Source: Rhodococcus sp. ABRD24
GTDB taxonomy: Bacteria > Actinomycetota > Actinomycetes > Mycobacteriales > Mycobacteriaceae
Length of the DNA stretch: 64,000 bases
Direction: 5' to 3'
Assembly: GCF_004328705.1 (NCBI RefSeq)
Contig: NZ_CP035319.1
Span: 3,596,001 to 3,660,000 of the forward strand
Part shown: in pieces, positions 8,998 to 17,854 of the stretch
How positions within the stretch are numbered: position 1 is the stretch's first letter
How the letters are laid out: the number at the start of each line of letters is the position of its first letter
Translations under genes and position numbers: made by a program
Notes under the pieces: generated by a model
Told to the model about the DNA's origin: nothing
The model's input: only the letters and a program-made list of their open reading frames with translations
Databases searched by the model: none

Positions 8998-10335
8998 ATG
9001 GGCCGTCGTATGCGCGCGTCCGCGTCGAGCGGTGTGATCGCGGTACTGATGCTGATCGTTTCCGCGGGTCCGTCGGCGGCGGAGATTCGCAGTTCCGGCT
9101 CGGTGGGTGCGGACATCGGTAGCGCGAGCGCGGGATCCGAGGGCTCGGCGTCCACCGGCTCCTGGCGGCTCCCGACCAAGAGCTCGGACAACTACGGCGA
9201 CGGCTGCCCCGACATCTTGGTGGTCGCGGTGTCGGGTGCGACGGATTCGAGTGCCGACCGCGATCCGTTCGACGACAAGCGGGCGGTGCCGTGGTCGAAC
9301 TGGTTGGCCAACATCACCGTTCCGCTGGGTGAGGCCAATCGGGACCGCCCGGGTGCCGTCGGCTGGATGTATGTCCCGTACCCGTCGACCTACGGCCTGG
9401 GCCTGCTCACGGATGTCCCGACCTATCAGGATTCGGTGGCCGCGGGCGTCGCGTCGACCAACCGGATCCTGAATGAGAAGAAGACCCAGTGCGCGGGCGC
9501 GACCGAATTCGTGCTGCTCGGGTACAGCGTCGGCGGCGAGGTGGTCGAACGCGTCGCACGCGAGCTGGGCCATCGGGGCCCGTCGGCGCTGGTCACCGCG
9601 GACGACATCGCGGGGGTGGCTCTCATCGGTGATCCGTACCGCCCTGCGGGCACGCCGTCACTCGACGGGGCCGGTCCGAGCGGCGGCGGCTTCATGTCGT
9701 CGGAGCCGGCCGACTACGGCTCCCTCGAGGGCAAGATCCTCTCGGTGTGCCGTCCCTACGACATCGCATGCGACGCACCACAGCAGATCGCACTGCTCGA
9801 GTTGGCGCTCGGTGTCCTCGGTCAGGTGCGGTTCACCCTGCTCGACCCGATCCAGACGGTCGCGGACCTCGATCGGGTGGTGTCGGAGATGCGGGCGCGC
9901 ACACTCGCGCACATCGCGGCGAGGAGCGGCTGGTTCACCTCCGACGAGTCGCTGCTCGACGTCCTGCGGAAGGTCGCCGACCGCACCTACCGCGACGACG
10001 CCGCGGAGGCCGTGACCCCCGAGCAGATTGCGGCGATGGTGGCCTGGATGAACGGGCCTGGCGCCGGAGTGGTGCGTGCGAAGCTCCGTGCCGACGGACC
10101 GGGATTCGTCGCGGACAACAGCGGCATCGTCGACCTGATCCTCGGGCCGTACATCCTGCTGGGGCCGCTCCAGCACGCGTTCTATTGGAACGACAATCCC
10201 GATGATCCCTGGTACTGGGACAGCGAGCAGATCGTCGACTGGATCACCGAGCTCGCAGGCGGTCAGCCGTCGGGCGCCGGCGGTGCGGGAAGCACGGGCT
10301 CGGGCAGTGCCAGGTCGATGAACACCGGTTCGTGA
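8998..10335 (+). CDS. Secreted cutinase-family serine esterase
   Basis: A 445-residue exported alpha/beta-hydrolase. A ggagg site lies five bases before the ATG at 8998. Residues 1-28 form a signal peptide ([20 protein letters not shown], cleavage after SAA). The cutinase domain begins at [13 protein letters not shown] near residue 67. The nucleophile is Ser177 in LLGYSVGG, and CRPYDIACD carries the conserved Cys and Asp. Cutinase-like proteins of mycolate bacteria hydrolyse esters or lipids in the envelope. A C-terminal domain of about 170 residues and a Gly/Ser-rich tail are not part of a minimal cutinase (about 200 residues); I do not recognise them. The gene ends at a strong hairpin terminator. 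Confidence 0.85.
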   Translation: MGRRMRASASSGVIAVLMLIVSAGPSAAEIRSSGSVGADIGSASAGSEGSASTGSWRLPTKSSDNYGDGCPDILVVAVSGATDSSADRDPFDDKRAVPWSNWLANITVPLGEANRDRPGAVGWMYVPYPSTYGLGLLTDVPTYQDSVAAGVASTNRILNEKKTQCAGATEFVLLGYSVGGEVVERVARELGHRGPSALVTADDIAGVALIGDPYRPAGTPSLDGAGPSGGGFMSSEPADYGSLEGKILSVCRPYDIACDAPQQIALLELALGVLGQVRFTLLDPIQTVADLDRVVSEMRARTLAHIAARSGWFTSDESLLDVLRKVADRTYRDDAAEAVTPEQIAAMVAWMNGPGAGVVRAKLRADGPGFVADNSGIVDLILGPYILLGPLQHAFYWNDNPDDPWYWDSEQIVDWITELAGGQPSGAGGAGSTGSGSARSMNTGS

Positions 10336-10347
10336 CGACCGTCAATG

Positions 10348-10386
10348 ACCGAGGGCCCCGCTCCGATTCGGAGCGGGGCCCTCGGT
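10348..10386. terminator. Bidirectional hairpin terminator
   Basis: A perfect inverted repeat with 18-base arms and a 3-base ATT loop, starting ACCGAGGGCCCCGC. It lies between the convergent cutinase gene and DUF1416 gene. There is no long T-run, which is usual for actinobacterial terminators. Confidence 0.85.
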
Positions 10387-10395
10387 ACGGGTTCG

Positions 10396-10701
10396 CTACT
10401 TACTGACCGTCACGTCGACGGCGTAGACGCCGGCGCTGTCCGGGCTGATCGTCACGTCGCCGTTACCGGAGCTGGAGAGTGCACGCACCTTCCAATTACC
10501 GGGGGCCGCGAAGAAGCGGAAGTCGCCCGTCGCGGAGGCGACGACCTCGGCGGTGAACTCGCCGGTGCCGTCGAGCAGGCGCACGAACGCGCCGCCGACG
10601 GGCTGGCCGTCAGTGGCCAACACGCGGCCGATGATGACCGTCTCCTTCTCGACGTCGACGCCCGCGGGCAGGGTCTGGGTCTGAACAGGTGCTCCGCACA
10701 T
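10396..10701 (-). CDS. sseC: DUF1416 protein (SseC-type)
   Basis: A 101-residue protein beginning MCGAPVQTQTLPAG, matching the DUF1416 family that accompanies thiosulfate sulfurtransferases in Actinobacteria (SseC2, Rv0814c, by recall). The fold is predicted as a carboxypeptidase-regulatory-like beta sandwich (VIIGRVLATDGQPVGGAFVRL). Cys2 is conserved at the N-terminus. It starts six bases after sseA, so the two are co-transcribed. The exact role in sulfur metabolism is unknown. Confidence 0.9.
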   Translation of the reverse strand: MCGAPVQTQTLPAGVDVEKETVIIGRVLATDGQPVGGAFVRLLDGTGEFTAEVVASATGDFRFFAAPGNWKVRALSSSGNGDVTISPDSAGVYAVDVTVSK

Positions 10702-10706
10702 AACTC

Positions 10707-11540
10707 TTATGCTCCCAACTCGATCGGTGCGCCGACCAGCGAGCCGTACTCGACCCAGCTGCCGTCGTAGTTCTTCACGTTCTGCTTGCCCAGGATCTCC
10801 TGCAGCACAAACCAGGTGTGGCTCGATCGCTCACCGATCCGGCAGTAAGCGATGGTCTCGAGGCTCTCGTCGAAGCCCTTGTCCGCGTACAGCTTTGCCA
10901 GGTCGTCATCCGACTTGAAAGTGCCGTCCTCGTTCGCGGTGGTGCTCCACGGGATGTTGATGGCGCCGGGGACGTGGCCGCGCTGCTGAGCCTGCTCCTG
11001 CGGAAGGTGTGCCGGCGCAAGGATCTTGCCGGAGAACTCATCGGGGCTGCGCACGTCGACCAGGTTCTTGTTGCCGATAGCGGCGATGACGTCGTCACGG
11101 AATGCGCGGATCGAGGTGTCGGGCGCGGCGGCCTTGTACTCGGTGACCGGGCGGGTGACCTCGTCCTTGGACAGCGGGCGGCCGTCCAGTTCCCACTTCT
11201 TCCGGCCGCCGTCGATCAGCTTGATGTCCTGGTGGCCGTACAGCTTGAAGTACCAGTAGGCGTACGCGGCGAACCAGTTGTTGTTGCCGCCGTACAGCAC
11301 TACGGTGTCGTCGTTGGCGACGCCCTTGGCCGACAGGAGCGCGGAGAACTGTTCCTGGTTCAGGAAATCGCGTCGGACGCCGTCCTGTAGGTCCTTGCGC
11401 CAGTCGAGGCGGATCGCACCCGCGATGTGCCCACCGTCGTACGCGGAGGTGTCCTCGTCGACCTCGACGAAGACGGTTTTGGGGGCCTCGAGGTTCTGCT
11501 CTGCCCAGTCTGCGGAGACCAGGACATCGGAGCGAGCCAT
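10707..11540 (-). CDS. sseA: Thiosulfate sulfurtransferase (rhodanese)
   Basis: A two-domain rhodanese of 277 residues that transfers sulfane sulfur from thiosulfate to cyanide or a thiol acceptor. The N-terminal domain is inactive and the C-terminal domain carries the catalytic Cys in YCRIGERSSH. The N-terminus MARSDVLVSADWAEQNL is typical of mycobacterial CysA2/CysA3 (Rv0815c). An aaagga site precedes the ATG. It is the second gene of the sulfur operon and probably falls under the polycysteine attenuator upstream. Confidence 0.95.
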   Translation of the reverse strand: MARSDVLVSADWAEQNLEAPKTVFVEVDEDTSAYDGGHIAGAIRLDWRKDLQDGVRRDFLNQEQFSALLSAKGVANDDTVVLYGGNNNWFAAYAYWYFKLYGHQDIKLIDGGRKKWELDGRPLSKDEVTRPVTEYKAAAPDTSIRAFRDDVIAAIGNKNLVDVRSPDEFSGKILAPAHLPQEQAQQRGHVPGAINIPWSTTANEDGTFKSDDDLAKLYADKGFDESLETIAYCRIGERSSHTWFVLQEILGKQNVKNYDGSWVEYGSLVGAPIELGA

Positions 11541-11603
11541 GAATTGTCCTTTCGGTTTTGGGACGGTGGTGGTGTGAAAACTATGGGGTGCAGCGGATTA
11601 CAG

Positions 11604-12074
11604 TCAGGCTGCGGGTGAGGTAGCGGGTCCGCGCAGCCGGCTCACCAGCGGGTAGATCTGGCAGCCGAGGCAGATCCCGAAGGCCGCATTGAGGAGTGCG
11701 GCGAACAGGGCGAAGCCGGTTGCGATCCCGCCGACCAGGCCGGCTCCCAGCAGGAAGCCCACGGTTCCGGTGACTGCGAAGACCAGGCCGACCAACTGTG
11801 CAAAGCGCAGTGGCGCAACGGGTTCGAGATCGACAGTGGGGCTCAGTCGCGGAGCGACTGCCGCTGCGTACAGCTGCCCGTACGGGCTGCGGCGCGGGCC
11901 GAACGCCGCGCCGATCGCGAAGACGACAGCCTGGACGGCCAGTAGTAGTCCGGCCGCGAGCGTCGAGATGCTCGAGAGAATCAGCACGGCGACCAGGACT
12001 GCGGTCGTGATCCATGCGGCGAACCGTGGACCGCGGACGTCGACCTGCTTGGTCTGAAAGGTGGGTGTGGACAT
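11604..12074 (-). CDS. DUF4395 membrane protein
   Basis: The frame opens at 12134, but the ATG at 12074 (MSTPTFQTKQVDVRGPRF) follows an aggag site and is preferred, giving 156 residues. Four hydrophobic segments are visible, and the C-terminus has the paired cysteines GICLGCQIYPL characteristic of DUF4395. The family sits next to rhodaneses and thioredoxins, and the CxxC pair suggests handling of sulfur or thiols at the membrane. It is the first structural gene after the leader peptide. Function not experimentally known to me. Confidence 0.85.
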   Translation of the reverse strand: MSTPTFQTKQVDVRGPRFAAWITTAVLVAVLILSSISTLAAGLLLAVQAVVFAIGAAFGPRRSPYGQLYAAAVAPRLSPTVDLEPVAPLRFAQLVGLVFAVTGTVGFLLGAGLVGGIATGFALFAALLNAAFGICLGCQIYPLVSRLRGPATSPAA

Positions 12075-12200
12075 CTGGAAGTGCTCCTGCGAGTTACCGA
12101 GTGCCGACGCGGCAAGGACCGGATTCCGGGGCATTGCCGATCACGGACAGGGACCTTCAGCGATAACGCTGGGGAGAGAAGATTTCGACCGTCTGCGTGA

Positions 12201-12287
12201 TCAACAGCAGGGACAGCAACAACCACCGAGGCGGCACAGATCCACTGTGCGGCGACGGGTGAGCATCAGCTCATGGTTGGCGTACAC
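12201..12287 (-). CDS. Polycysteine leader peptide (cysteine-responsive attenuator uORF)
   Basis: A GTG at 12287 opens a 28-codon frame containing LMLTRRRTVDLCRL and ending GGCCCPCC, with six Cys codons near the stop. Leaderless polycysteine short ORFs with this pattern are known in mycobacteria, where slow translation at low Cys-tRNA raises expression of the downstream sulfur operon. Here the operon is DUF4395-sseA-DUF1416, starting 127 bases further on. A TACGCT -10 box lies seven bases before the GTG, so the transcript probably begins at the start codon itself. An internal ATG at codon 8 gives a shorter peptide with the same end. Confidence 0.88.
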   Translation of the reverse strand: MYANHELMLTRRRTVDLCRLGGCCCPCC

Positions 12288-12294
12288 GTGGTGC

Positions 12295-12300
12295 AGCGTA
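12295..12300 (-). promoter_or_regulatory. -10 box of leaderless promoter for the sulfur operon
   Basis: TACGCT on the minus strand matches the actinobacterial TANNNT -10. Its end is seven bases from the GTG of the polycysteine uORF, the spacing expected when the transcript starts at the start codon. It begins nine bases after the thiX stop. Confidence 0.7.
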
Positions 12301-12309
12301 CCTGCTTTT

Positions 12310-12783
12310 TCAGGATTTGGGTCCCCCGAATTCGAGAATCGGTTTCAGGGCCGCTTCCAGATCGGCCGCCGACGGAACTCCGGAGATCCGGAACCGTTCG
12401 CCGAGGGCGGCATCCAGGATGAATGTGGTGGGTAGGGAGAGGACTCCGAGTGTCTTTGCAAGAGAGGGGTATTCGTCGATATCGAGTTCAACCTCGGTGA
12501 TTGTCGGCAGGGTGGACTCACGGCCGTCGAGCTTCGTGAGCACCTGGCCGACCACGCGGCGCACGGCGGCGCACGGGCCGCACCAATCGGCCGAGAAGTG
12601 CAGGACGATGGGTCCGTTTCCCGGTGTCACGCCGGCGGCTTCGAGCAGCGCCGTGCGCTCGTCATCCGGCGTGCCCGTCGGAGCGGGGGCGCTCACACGC
12701 ACCTTGCCGGCTCTGCTTCGCAGGACGATCCCGACGGCGAGGGTGACGGCGAGTGCGATGACGAGAATCGTGATTGCAGTCAC
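12310..12783 (-). CDS. thiX: Membrane-anchored thioredoxin-like protein
   Basis: A 157-residue protein with an N-terminal membrane anchor (residues 3-22) and a thioredoxin domain with active site WCGPC near residue 68 and the cis-Pro in SLPTTF. The domain is expected outside the membrane. It matches Rv0816c by family and neighbourhood. The ATG overlaps the lmeA stop (ATGA), so the two are co-translated. Its partners are probably thiols of exported proteins or the nearby sulfurtransferase. Confidence 0.88.
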   Translation of the reverse strand: MTAITILVIALAVTLAVGIVLRSRAGKVRVSAPAPTGTPDDERTALLEAAGVTPGNGPIVLHFSADWCGPCAAVRRVVGQVLTKLDGRESTLPTITEVELDIDEYPSLAKTLGVLSLPTTFILDAALGERFRISGVPSAADLEAALKPILEFGGPKS

Positions 12784-13586
12784 ATCGACGCCTGCAGCTC
12801 GTCGAGGTTGACAACGACGTTGTTGCTGGACCCCTCGACCACGATGCGGGAACCCTCGGCGTACACGTCCGTGGGCATGACGCCGAACGGCAGTTCCTGC
12901 CGGTCGATGGTCTTGGTGAACAGGCCGAGGACCCCCTGCTTGAGGGGCCCGGGCACGGTGGAGTCGGCTTGGCCCTCATGGCCGACGGAGAAGTCGGTCG
13001 CCACGATCATCACCTGCTCGCCACGCAACATCAGCGCGGCCTGCACACTCACCGACGTCTGAATCGGTCCGACCGGCACGGTGCCGGTCAGGACGATGCC
13101 GCCGGTGGTGGGGGAGCCGGAGCCGCCGGAGCCGCCGGTGCCATCGGACTTGCTGGCTGGGGGTGCGGAAACCTGCAGGTCAGGGATGCCGAGGAACTTT
13201 CCCAGGTCGGTGGCGTCGATCATCATGCGGCCGTCGAGATGGTCCACCGGCACCGCGCTCACCGATCCGTCGAGCAGTGTGGATGTGGGGATCGTCACGC
13301 CGTTGAGGGTGGCCTCGATCGTCACCTCGCCGATCATGTCGTTCGGGACCTGTTGCGCCCGGATCTCGATGTTGTCGTACTTCCCCTTCCAGGCCTGTGT
13401 GAGGAATGGAAAGCCGTGGATGGTGACCTCCGGGTCGGCGGGGAGGGAGCCGCCGTCGCGTAGCGCACGAGAGACCCGGAATTCGGAGTAGGCCGCCGCT
13501 CCGAAATCGATGACGACGGCGAGTCCGATGAGGCACACCAGGCCGATGATGAGTTTGCGCACCACATCATTCTTACTGGGCACCAT
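12780..13586 (-). CDS. lmeA: LmeA-family mannan/phospholipid-associated lipoprotein-like protein (DUF2993)
   Basis: 268 residues with an N-terminal signal-anchor (LIIGLVCLIGLAVVIDFGA) and the DUF2993 body: GFPFLTQAWKGKYDNIEI, then GVTIPTSTLL. In mycobacteria LmeA (Rv0817c) binds phosphoinositides and supports lipomannan elongation. A Gly/Ser-rich linker near residues 148-160 is probably flexible. It is divergent from glnR. Family and context agree; the lipid target here is inferred. Confidence 0.85.
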   Translation of the reverse strand: MVPSKNDVVRKLIIGLVCLIGLAVVIDFGAAAYSEFRVSRALRDGGSLPADPEVTIHGFPFLTQAWKGKYDNIEIRAQQVPNDMIGEVTIEATLNGVTIPTSTLLDGSVSAVPVDHLDGRMMIDATDLGKFLGIPDLQVSAPPASKSDGTGGSGGSGSPTTGGIVLTGTVPVGPIQTSVSVQAALMLRGEQVMIVATDFSVGHEGQADSTVPGPLKQGVLGLFTKTIDRQELPFGVMPTDVYAEGSRIVVEGSSNNVVVNLDELQASM

Positions 13587-13703
13587 CGATGCCGGTGCGA
13601 CGGTACGGTGTGGAATCGCGCTAATCTGTCCCCGAACATGAACGTCGGTCCACTCGGTGTCGGCCCCTCCGCCGGCATTCGCGGCGCAAGAGAGGGAGGT
13701 TGA

Positions 13704-14468
13704 GTGGAGCTCCTGCTTCTGACCTCCGACCCAAATCCGGAGACAGTCCTGCCTTCGCTGGCGCTGTTGTCACATACTGTCCGACCTGCGCCGACGGAAG
13801 TGTCCTCCCTGCTCGAGGCGGGGTCCGCGGATGTGGCGCTCGTCGACGCCCGTACCGACCTGGCCGCCGCGCGGGGTCTCTGTCGCTTGCTCGGCAGCAC
13901 CGGTTCCGCAGTGCCCGTGGTCGCGGTTCTGACCGAGGGCGGACTGGTGGCCGTCAACTCCGACTGGGGTCTCGACGACATCCTGCTGCCTGCCACGGGT
14001 CCGGCCGAACTCGACGCACGTCTGCGTCTGTTGGTCGGGCGCAACGGAGGTGCGGCCAGCCCGGAATCGGCAGGCAAGATCACGCTCGGTGAACTGGTGA
14101 TCGACGAGGGGACATACACCGCGAGATTGCGGGGTCGTCCCCTCGATCTGACTTACAAGGAGTTCGAGCTTCTCAAGTACCTGGCGCAGCACGCGGGGCG
14201 GGTGTTCACCCGAGCGCAGCTGCTGCAGGAGGTGTGGGGATACGACTTCTTCGGCGGTACCCGCACCGTCGACGTCCACGTTCGACGACTGCGCGCGAAG
14301 CTCGGCACGGAGTACGAGTCGCTCATCGGCACCGTGCGTAACGTCGGCTACAAGGCCGTGCGCCCGGCGCGGCCGTCGAACCGGTCCGGCGGTGGTGCAC
14401 AGGGCGTCAGCGAACCCGACGACGCCGACGAACCCGATCTGACCCCAACGAATGGATCGGCTTACTAG
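13704..14468 (+). CDS. glnR: GlnR-type response regulator, winged helix
   Basis: 254 residues. The N-terminal atypical receiver ([19 protein letters not shown], then [14 protein letters not shown]) is followed by an OmpR/PhoB winged-helix domain from about residue 130, with [20 protein letters not shown] and [16 protein letters not shown]. In mycobacteria GlnR is Rv0818, between the lmeA homologue and mshD, exactly as here. GlnR acts without a cognate kinase and controls nitrogen assimilation genes. The GTG follows gggaggttga. A disordered acidic tail ends the protein. It directly abuts mshD. Confidence 0.88.
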   Translation: MELLLLTSDPNPETVLPSLALLSHTVRPAPTEVSSLLEAGSADVALVDARTDLAAARGLCRLLGSTGSAVPVVAVLTEGGLVAVNSDWGLDDILLPATGPAELDARLRLLVGRNGGAASPESAGKITLGELVIDEGTYTARLRGRPLDLTYKEFELLKYLAQHAGRVFTRAQLLQEVWGYDFFGGTRTVDVHVRRLRAKLGTEYESLIGTVRNVGYKAVRPARPSNRSGGGAQGVSEPDDADEPDLTPTNGSAY

Positions 14469-15389
14469 ATGGACACCCAGCAGCTCGACTGGATCGATAC
14501 ACCCCCGAGTGCAGTCACGGAGGAGGTGCGCGCGGTGATCGAGCGGGCAGCCGCGCAGGACGGCACCGCGCCGATCTCCGAACAGGCGGTGCATGCCCTC
14601 TCTGCGGGCGGCGCGGCGCGGCACCTGGTGTATGTGTCCGACGGCCGGACCGTCGGCTATGCCCAGCTCGAGCCCGGCCACGGTGAGCACCCGGCGATGG
14701 CGGAGGTCGTGGTCGACCCGTCGGCTCGTGGTGCGGGTATCGGTGGCCGGCTCGTGACCGAGGTCTTGCAGGTCGGCGGACCCGGCACACGGGTGTGGGC
14801 GCATGGGAATCTGCCGTCGGCGGTCTCGGTGGCGCAGCGGCTGGGGCTCACCGGAGTACGTGAGCTGCTGCAGTTACGCCGTCCGCTCGCCACCCCCGAA
14901 CTCCCGGACGTCGTCGTGCCCGCCGGTGTGACGCTGCGCACCTACCGGGGGCCGGAGGACGACGCGGAACTACTGAGGGTCAACTCCGCCGCGTTCGCAT
15001 GGCACCCCGAGCAGGGGGCGTGGACGCAGCGTGAGGTCGACGAGCGTCGTGCCGAAGCGTGGTTCGATCCCGCGGGCCTGTTCCTCGCCTACCCGGCCGA
15101 GGGCGACACCGATCGCCTACTCGGTTTCCACTGGACCAAGGTGCACGCGCCGCAGGGCGGCGCTCCTGCGCTCGGCGAGGTGTATGTGGTCGGCATCGAT
15201 CCGGATGCACAGGGGCGCGGGCTCGGACGCGTGCTGACTCTGGCTGGTTTGCACTACCTGCGCGACCGCGGGCTGGAGACGGTACTGCTGTACGTCGAGG
15301 GCGACAACACGGCGGCGCTGCACACGTACGAGCGACTCGCCTTCGAGCGTTTCCACATCGACGTCGCATACGCCCAGCCGTCCCGATAA
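14469..15389 (+). CDS. mshD: Mycothiol synthase (acetyltransferase)
   Basis: Acetylates Cys-GlcN-Ins with acetyl-CoA in the last step of mycothiol synthesis, in the cytoplasm. 306 residues with two GNAT domains: VDPSARGAGIGGRLV in the first and VYVVGIDPDAQGRGLGRVL in the second, both acetyl-CoA loops. The ATG follows the glnR TAG without a gap. Presence of this gene marks the organism as a mycothiol-producing actinobacterium. Confidence 0.95.
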   Translation: MDTQQLDWIDTPPSAVTEEVRAVIERAAAQDGTAPISEQAVHALSAGGAARHLVYVSDGRTVGYAQLEPGHGEHPAMAEVVVDPSARGAGIGGRLVTEVLQVGGPGTRVWAHGNLPSAVSVAQRLGLTGVRELLQLRRPLATPELPDVVVPAGVTLRTYRGPEDDAELLRVNSAAFAWHPEQGAWTQREVDERRAEAWFDPAGLFLAYPAEGDTDRLLGFHWTKVHAPQGGAPALGEVYVVGIDPDAQGRGLGRVLTLAGLHYLRDRGLETVLLYVEGDNTAALHTYERLAFERFHIDVAYAQPSR

Positions 15390-15449
15390 CGTCCGTTCGT
15401 GCACGTTCGGAGGGGGCGCGACGCATCTCGGATGAGGTTTCTCTCGGGA

Positions 15450-15467
15450 GTTCACCTTCTGTTCACC
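15450..15467 (+). promoter_or_regulatory. PHO box upstream of pstS
   Basis: GTTCACC at 15450-15456 and again at 15461-15467, a direct repeat with an 11-base period. This matches the PhoP-type direct repeat unit known from Streptomyces and related to RegX3 sites in mycobacteria. It sits about 143 bases before the pstS start. Confidence 0.8.
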
Positions 15468-15609
15468 GAACCGGGTCCAGTTGGCTACCGGCGCCCCCTA
15501 CCTTTCTGGCCTGGGTGGCATTCAGTCGCCCGGTGCGAGTTCGAGTTGATTCGCGCCTCCCATGCCGCCCGACCCCGGGCGAGACGGTAGCGAACTGCGG
15601 AGGACAAGG

Positions 15610-16728
15610 GTGAACCTCAAGCGAAACGGTGCACTGCTCGGAGTGGTGGCCGTCGGCGCCATGACCCTGGCGGCGTGCGGCAGCGACAACAACGCTGCAT
15701 CGTCCTCGGTCGATACATCGGCATCGACCGCCGCGTGCGACGGCAAGGAGAAGCTGTCGGGCGCTGGATCGTCTGCGCAGAAGAATGCGATGGACGAGTT
15801 CACCTCGACCTACATCGCGGCCTGCCAGCAGAAGGGCAAGTCCGTCAACGTCGCCTACAACCCCAGCGGATCCGGTGATGGCCGCACGCAGTTCATTGCC
15901 GGTCAGATCGACTTCGCGGGCTCGGATTCGGCGATCAAGGGTGATCAGGCCGCGCAGGCCAAGGCCCGCTGCCAGGGCAACGACGCGTGGAACCTGCCGC
16001 TGGTGTTCGGCCCGGTCGCGATCGCCTACAACCTCGACGGTGTCGACAATCTGGTGCTGAGCGGCGAGACCATCGCCAAGATCTTCAACGGCGGCATCAC
16101 CAAGTGGACCGATCCGGCGATCGCAGCGCTCAACTCCGGCGTCAAGCTCCCCGACGAGAAGATCAACCCCGTTGTCCGTTCGGATTCCTCCGGCACCAGC
16201 GACAACTTCCAGCAGTACCTCGAGGCCTCCTCGAACGGCGCGTGGACCGCTGGCGCGGGTTCGGACTTCAAGGGCGGCGTCGGCGAGGGTGCGAAGGGCT
16301 CGGCCGGTGTCGCACAGGCCGTCAAGTCCGCACCCGGCTCGATCACCTACGTCGAGAAGTCGTTCGCCGATCAGCAGAAGCTGCCGTCCGCTCAGATCGA
16401 CACCGGCGCCGGCCCGGTGGAGCTGTCGCAGGAGACGGCCTCCAAGGCCATTGCCAACGCGACGTTCAAGGGTTCGGGCACCGGCGACCTCACGCTGGAC
16501 CTGAAGTCGATCTACGGCACCAAGGAAGCCGGCGCCTACCCGCTGGTGCTCGCGACCTACCAGATCGTCTGCTCCAAGGGCTACGACGCCCCGACCGCCG
16601 CAGCCATGAAGTCCTTCCTCACCAGCGCTGCCAACGAGGGCCAGCAGACTCTGGCGACGCAGGGCTATGTGCCGCTGCCGGAGTCGTTCCGAGCCAAGAT
16701 CAACGAGTCGATCTCCGCGATCGCCTGA
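15610..16728 (+). CDS. pstS: Phosphate ABC transporter substrate-binding lipoprotein
   Basis: 372-residue lipoprotein that captures phosphate outside the membrane for PstCAB. The lipobox is LAAC, with the mature protein starting at the Cys near residue 22. Phosphate-binding motifs are visible: GAGSSAQ, SGSGDGR, DFAGSDS and RSDSSGTSDNF. The frame is open from 15562, but the GTG at 15610 follows gcggagga and starts a proper signal peptide. First gene of pstSCAB, behind a PHO box. Confidence 0.95.
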   Translation: MNLKRNGALLGVVAVGAMTLAACGSDNNAASSSVDTSASTAACDGKEKLSGAGSSAQKNAMDEFTSTYIAACQQKGKSVNVAYNPSGSGDGRTQFIAGQIDFAGSDSAIKGDQAAQAKARCQGNDAWNLPLVFGPVAIAYNLDGVDNLVLSGETIAKIFNGGITKWTDPAIAALNSGVKLPDEKINPVVRSDSSGTSDNFQQYLEASSNGAWTAGAGSDFKGGVGEGAKGSAGVAQAVKSAPGSITYVEKSFADQQKLPSAQIDTGAGPVELSQETASKAIANATFKGSGTGDLTLDLKSIYGTKEAGAYPLVLATYQIVCSKGYDAPTAAAMKSFLTSAANEGQQTLATQGYVPLPESFRAKINESISAIA

Positions 16729-16801
16729 TTCGGATTCGAAATGAACGGACCGTCCGTGGATCTCGAGTGGCTCTATATTCAGACGGAGAATGTGAGCGCA
16801 G

Positions 16802-17851
16802 ATGACTGACGCGAGCATACGGTCAACACCTCGCGCCTCCGGCCCCGCGGAAGGCGGGGCCGGGGTGGGCGGTCCGAACGGCAACCCGGAGGCCCCGATC
16901 ACTTCCCCACAGGGCACAAAACGTAAGACGGTCACCCGCCCGGGAGACCGGATCTTCAGCTCGCTGGCCTCCGGGTCCGCGGTCTTCATCACGCTGCTGG
17001 TCGCGGCTGTCGGAGTCTTCCTGATCTGGCGGGCGGTTCCGGCTCTGCAGCGTAACGAGGTCAACTTCCTCACCAGCCGGGTCTGGGATACCGACAGCAT
17101 CAACTCGATGGCGTTCGGTGTCCTGGATCTGCTGCAGGTGACAGTGATGGTCTCGGTCTTTGCGCTCGTGCTGGCGATGCCGGTCGCGCTCGGGATCGCG
17201 ATTTTCCTCACCGAGTACGCGCCGAACAAGCTGGCACGGCCGCTGGCGTATGTGATCGACCTGCTCGCGGCCGTCCCGTCGATCGTGTACGGCCTGTGGG
17301 GTCTGCTGATCTTCGCGCCGGCGATCGCGCCCGTCGCGGTGTGGCTCAACGAGAACCTCGGGTGGATCCCGATCTTCGCAGACGGATCCGGTTCGATCCG
17401 TGGCGGCGGCACGATCTTCACCGCCGGAATCGTCCTGGCAGTGATGATTCTGCCGGTGATCACCGCGGTGACCCGCGAGGTGTTCGCGCAGACACCGAAG
17501 ACGCACATCGAGGCCGCGCTCGCGCTCGGCGCGACTCGCTGGGAAGTGGTGCGTACCACGGTCATCCCGTTCGGCAAGTCCGGCTACATCAGCGGCTCGA
17601 TGCTCGGCCTCGGCCGCGCGCTCGGCGAGACGATGGCGCTGTACATGATCCTGCGCACGACGTCGCAGGCGTTCAGCGGATCGCTGTTCGACAGCGGTTC
17701 GACGATCGCGTCGAAGATCGCGCTCGGATACGCCGAATTCAACAACAACATTCAGGCAGGTGCCTACATCGCGGCCGGCCTGGTTCTGTTCGTGCTCACC
17801 TTCGTGGTCAACGCGGCGGCTCGCGCCGCGATCGCCGGAAAGCGGGACTGA
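16802..17851 (+). CDS. pstC: Phosphate ABC transporter permease PstC
   Basis: 349 residues. A hydrophilic N-terminal extension of about 55 residues precedes six membrane spans. The EAA loop with ALALGATRWEVVRTTVIPFGKSG is the coupling element for PstB, and GLGRALGETMALYMIL is a PstC family signature. It follows pstS by 73 bases and is four bases before pstA. Confidence 0.95.
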   Translation: MTDASIRSTPRASGPAEGGAGVGGPNGNPEAPITSPQGTKRKTVTRPGDRIFSSLASGSAVFITLLVAAVGVFLIWRAVPALQRNEVNFLTSRVWDTDSINSMAFGVLDLLQVTVMVSVFALVLAMPVALGIAIFLTEYAPNKLARPLAYVIDLLAAVPSIVYGLWGLLIFAPAIAPVAVWLNENLGWIPIFADGSGSIRGGGTIFTAGIVLAVMILPVITAVTREVFAQTPKTHIEAALALGATRWEVVRTTVIPFGKSGYISGSMLGLGRALGETMALYMILRTTSQAFSGSLFDSGSTIASKIALGYAEFNNNIQAGAYIAAGLVLFVLTFVVNAAARAAIAGKRD

Positions 17852-17854
17852 CCT

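Noticed and set aside
16740..16765. Palindrome ACGGACCGTCCGT between pstS and pstC
   Set aside because: Arms of six bases with a one-base centre; too small to form a hairpin and not at a promoter.
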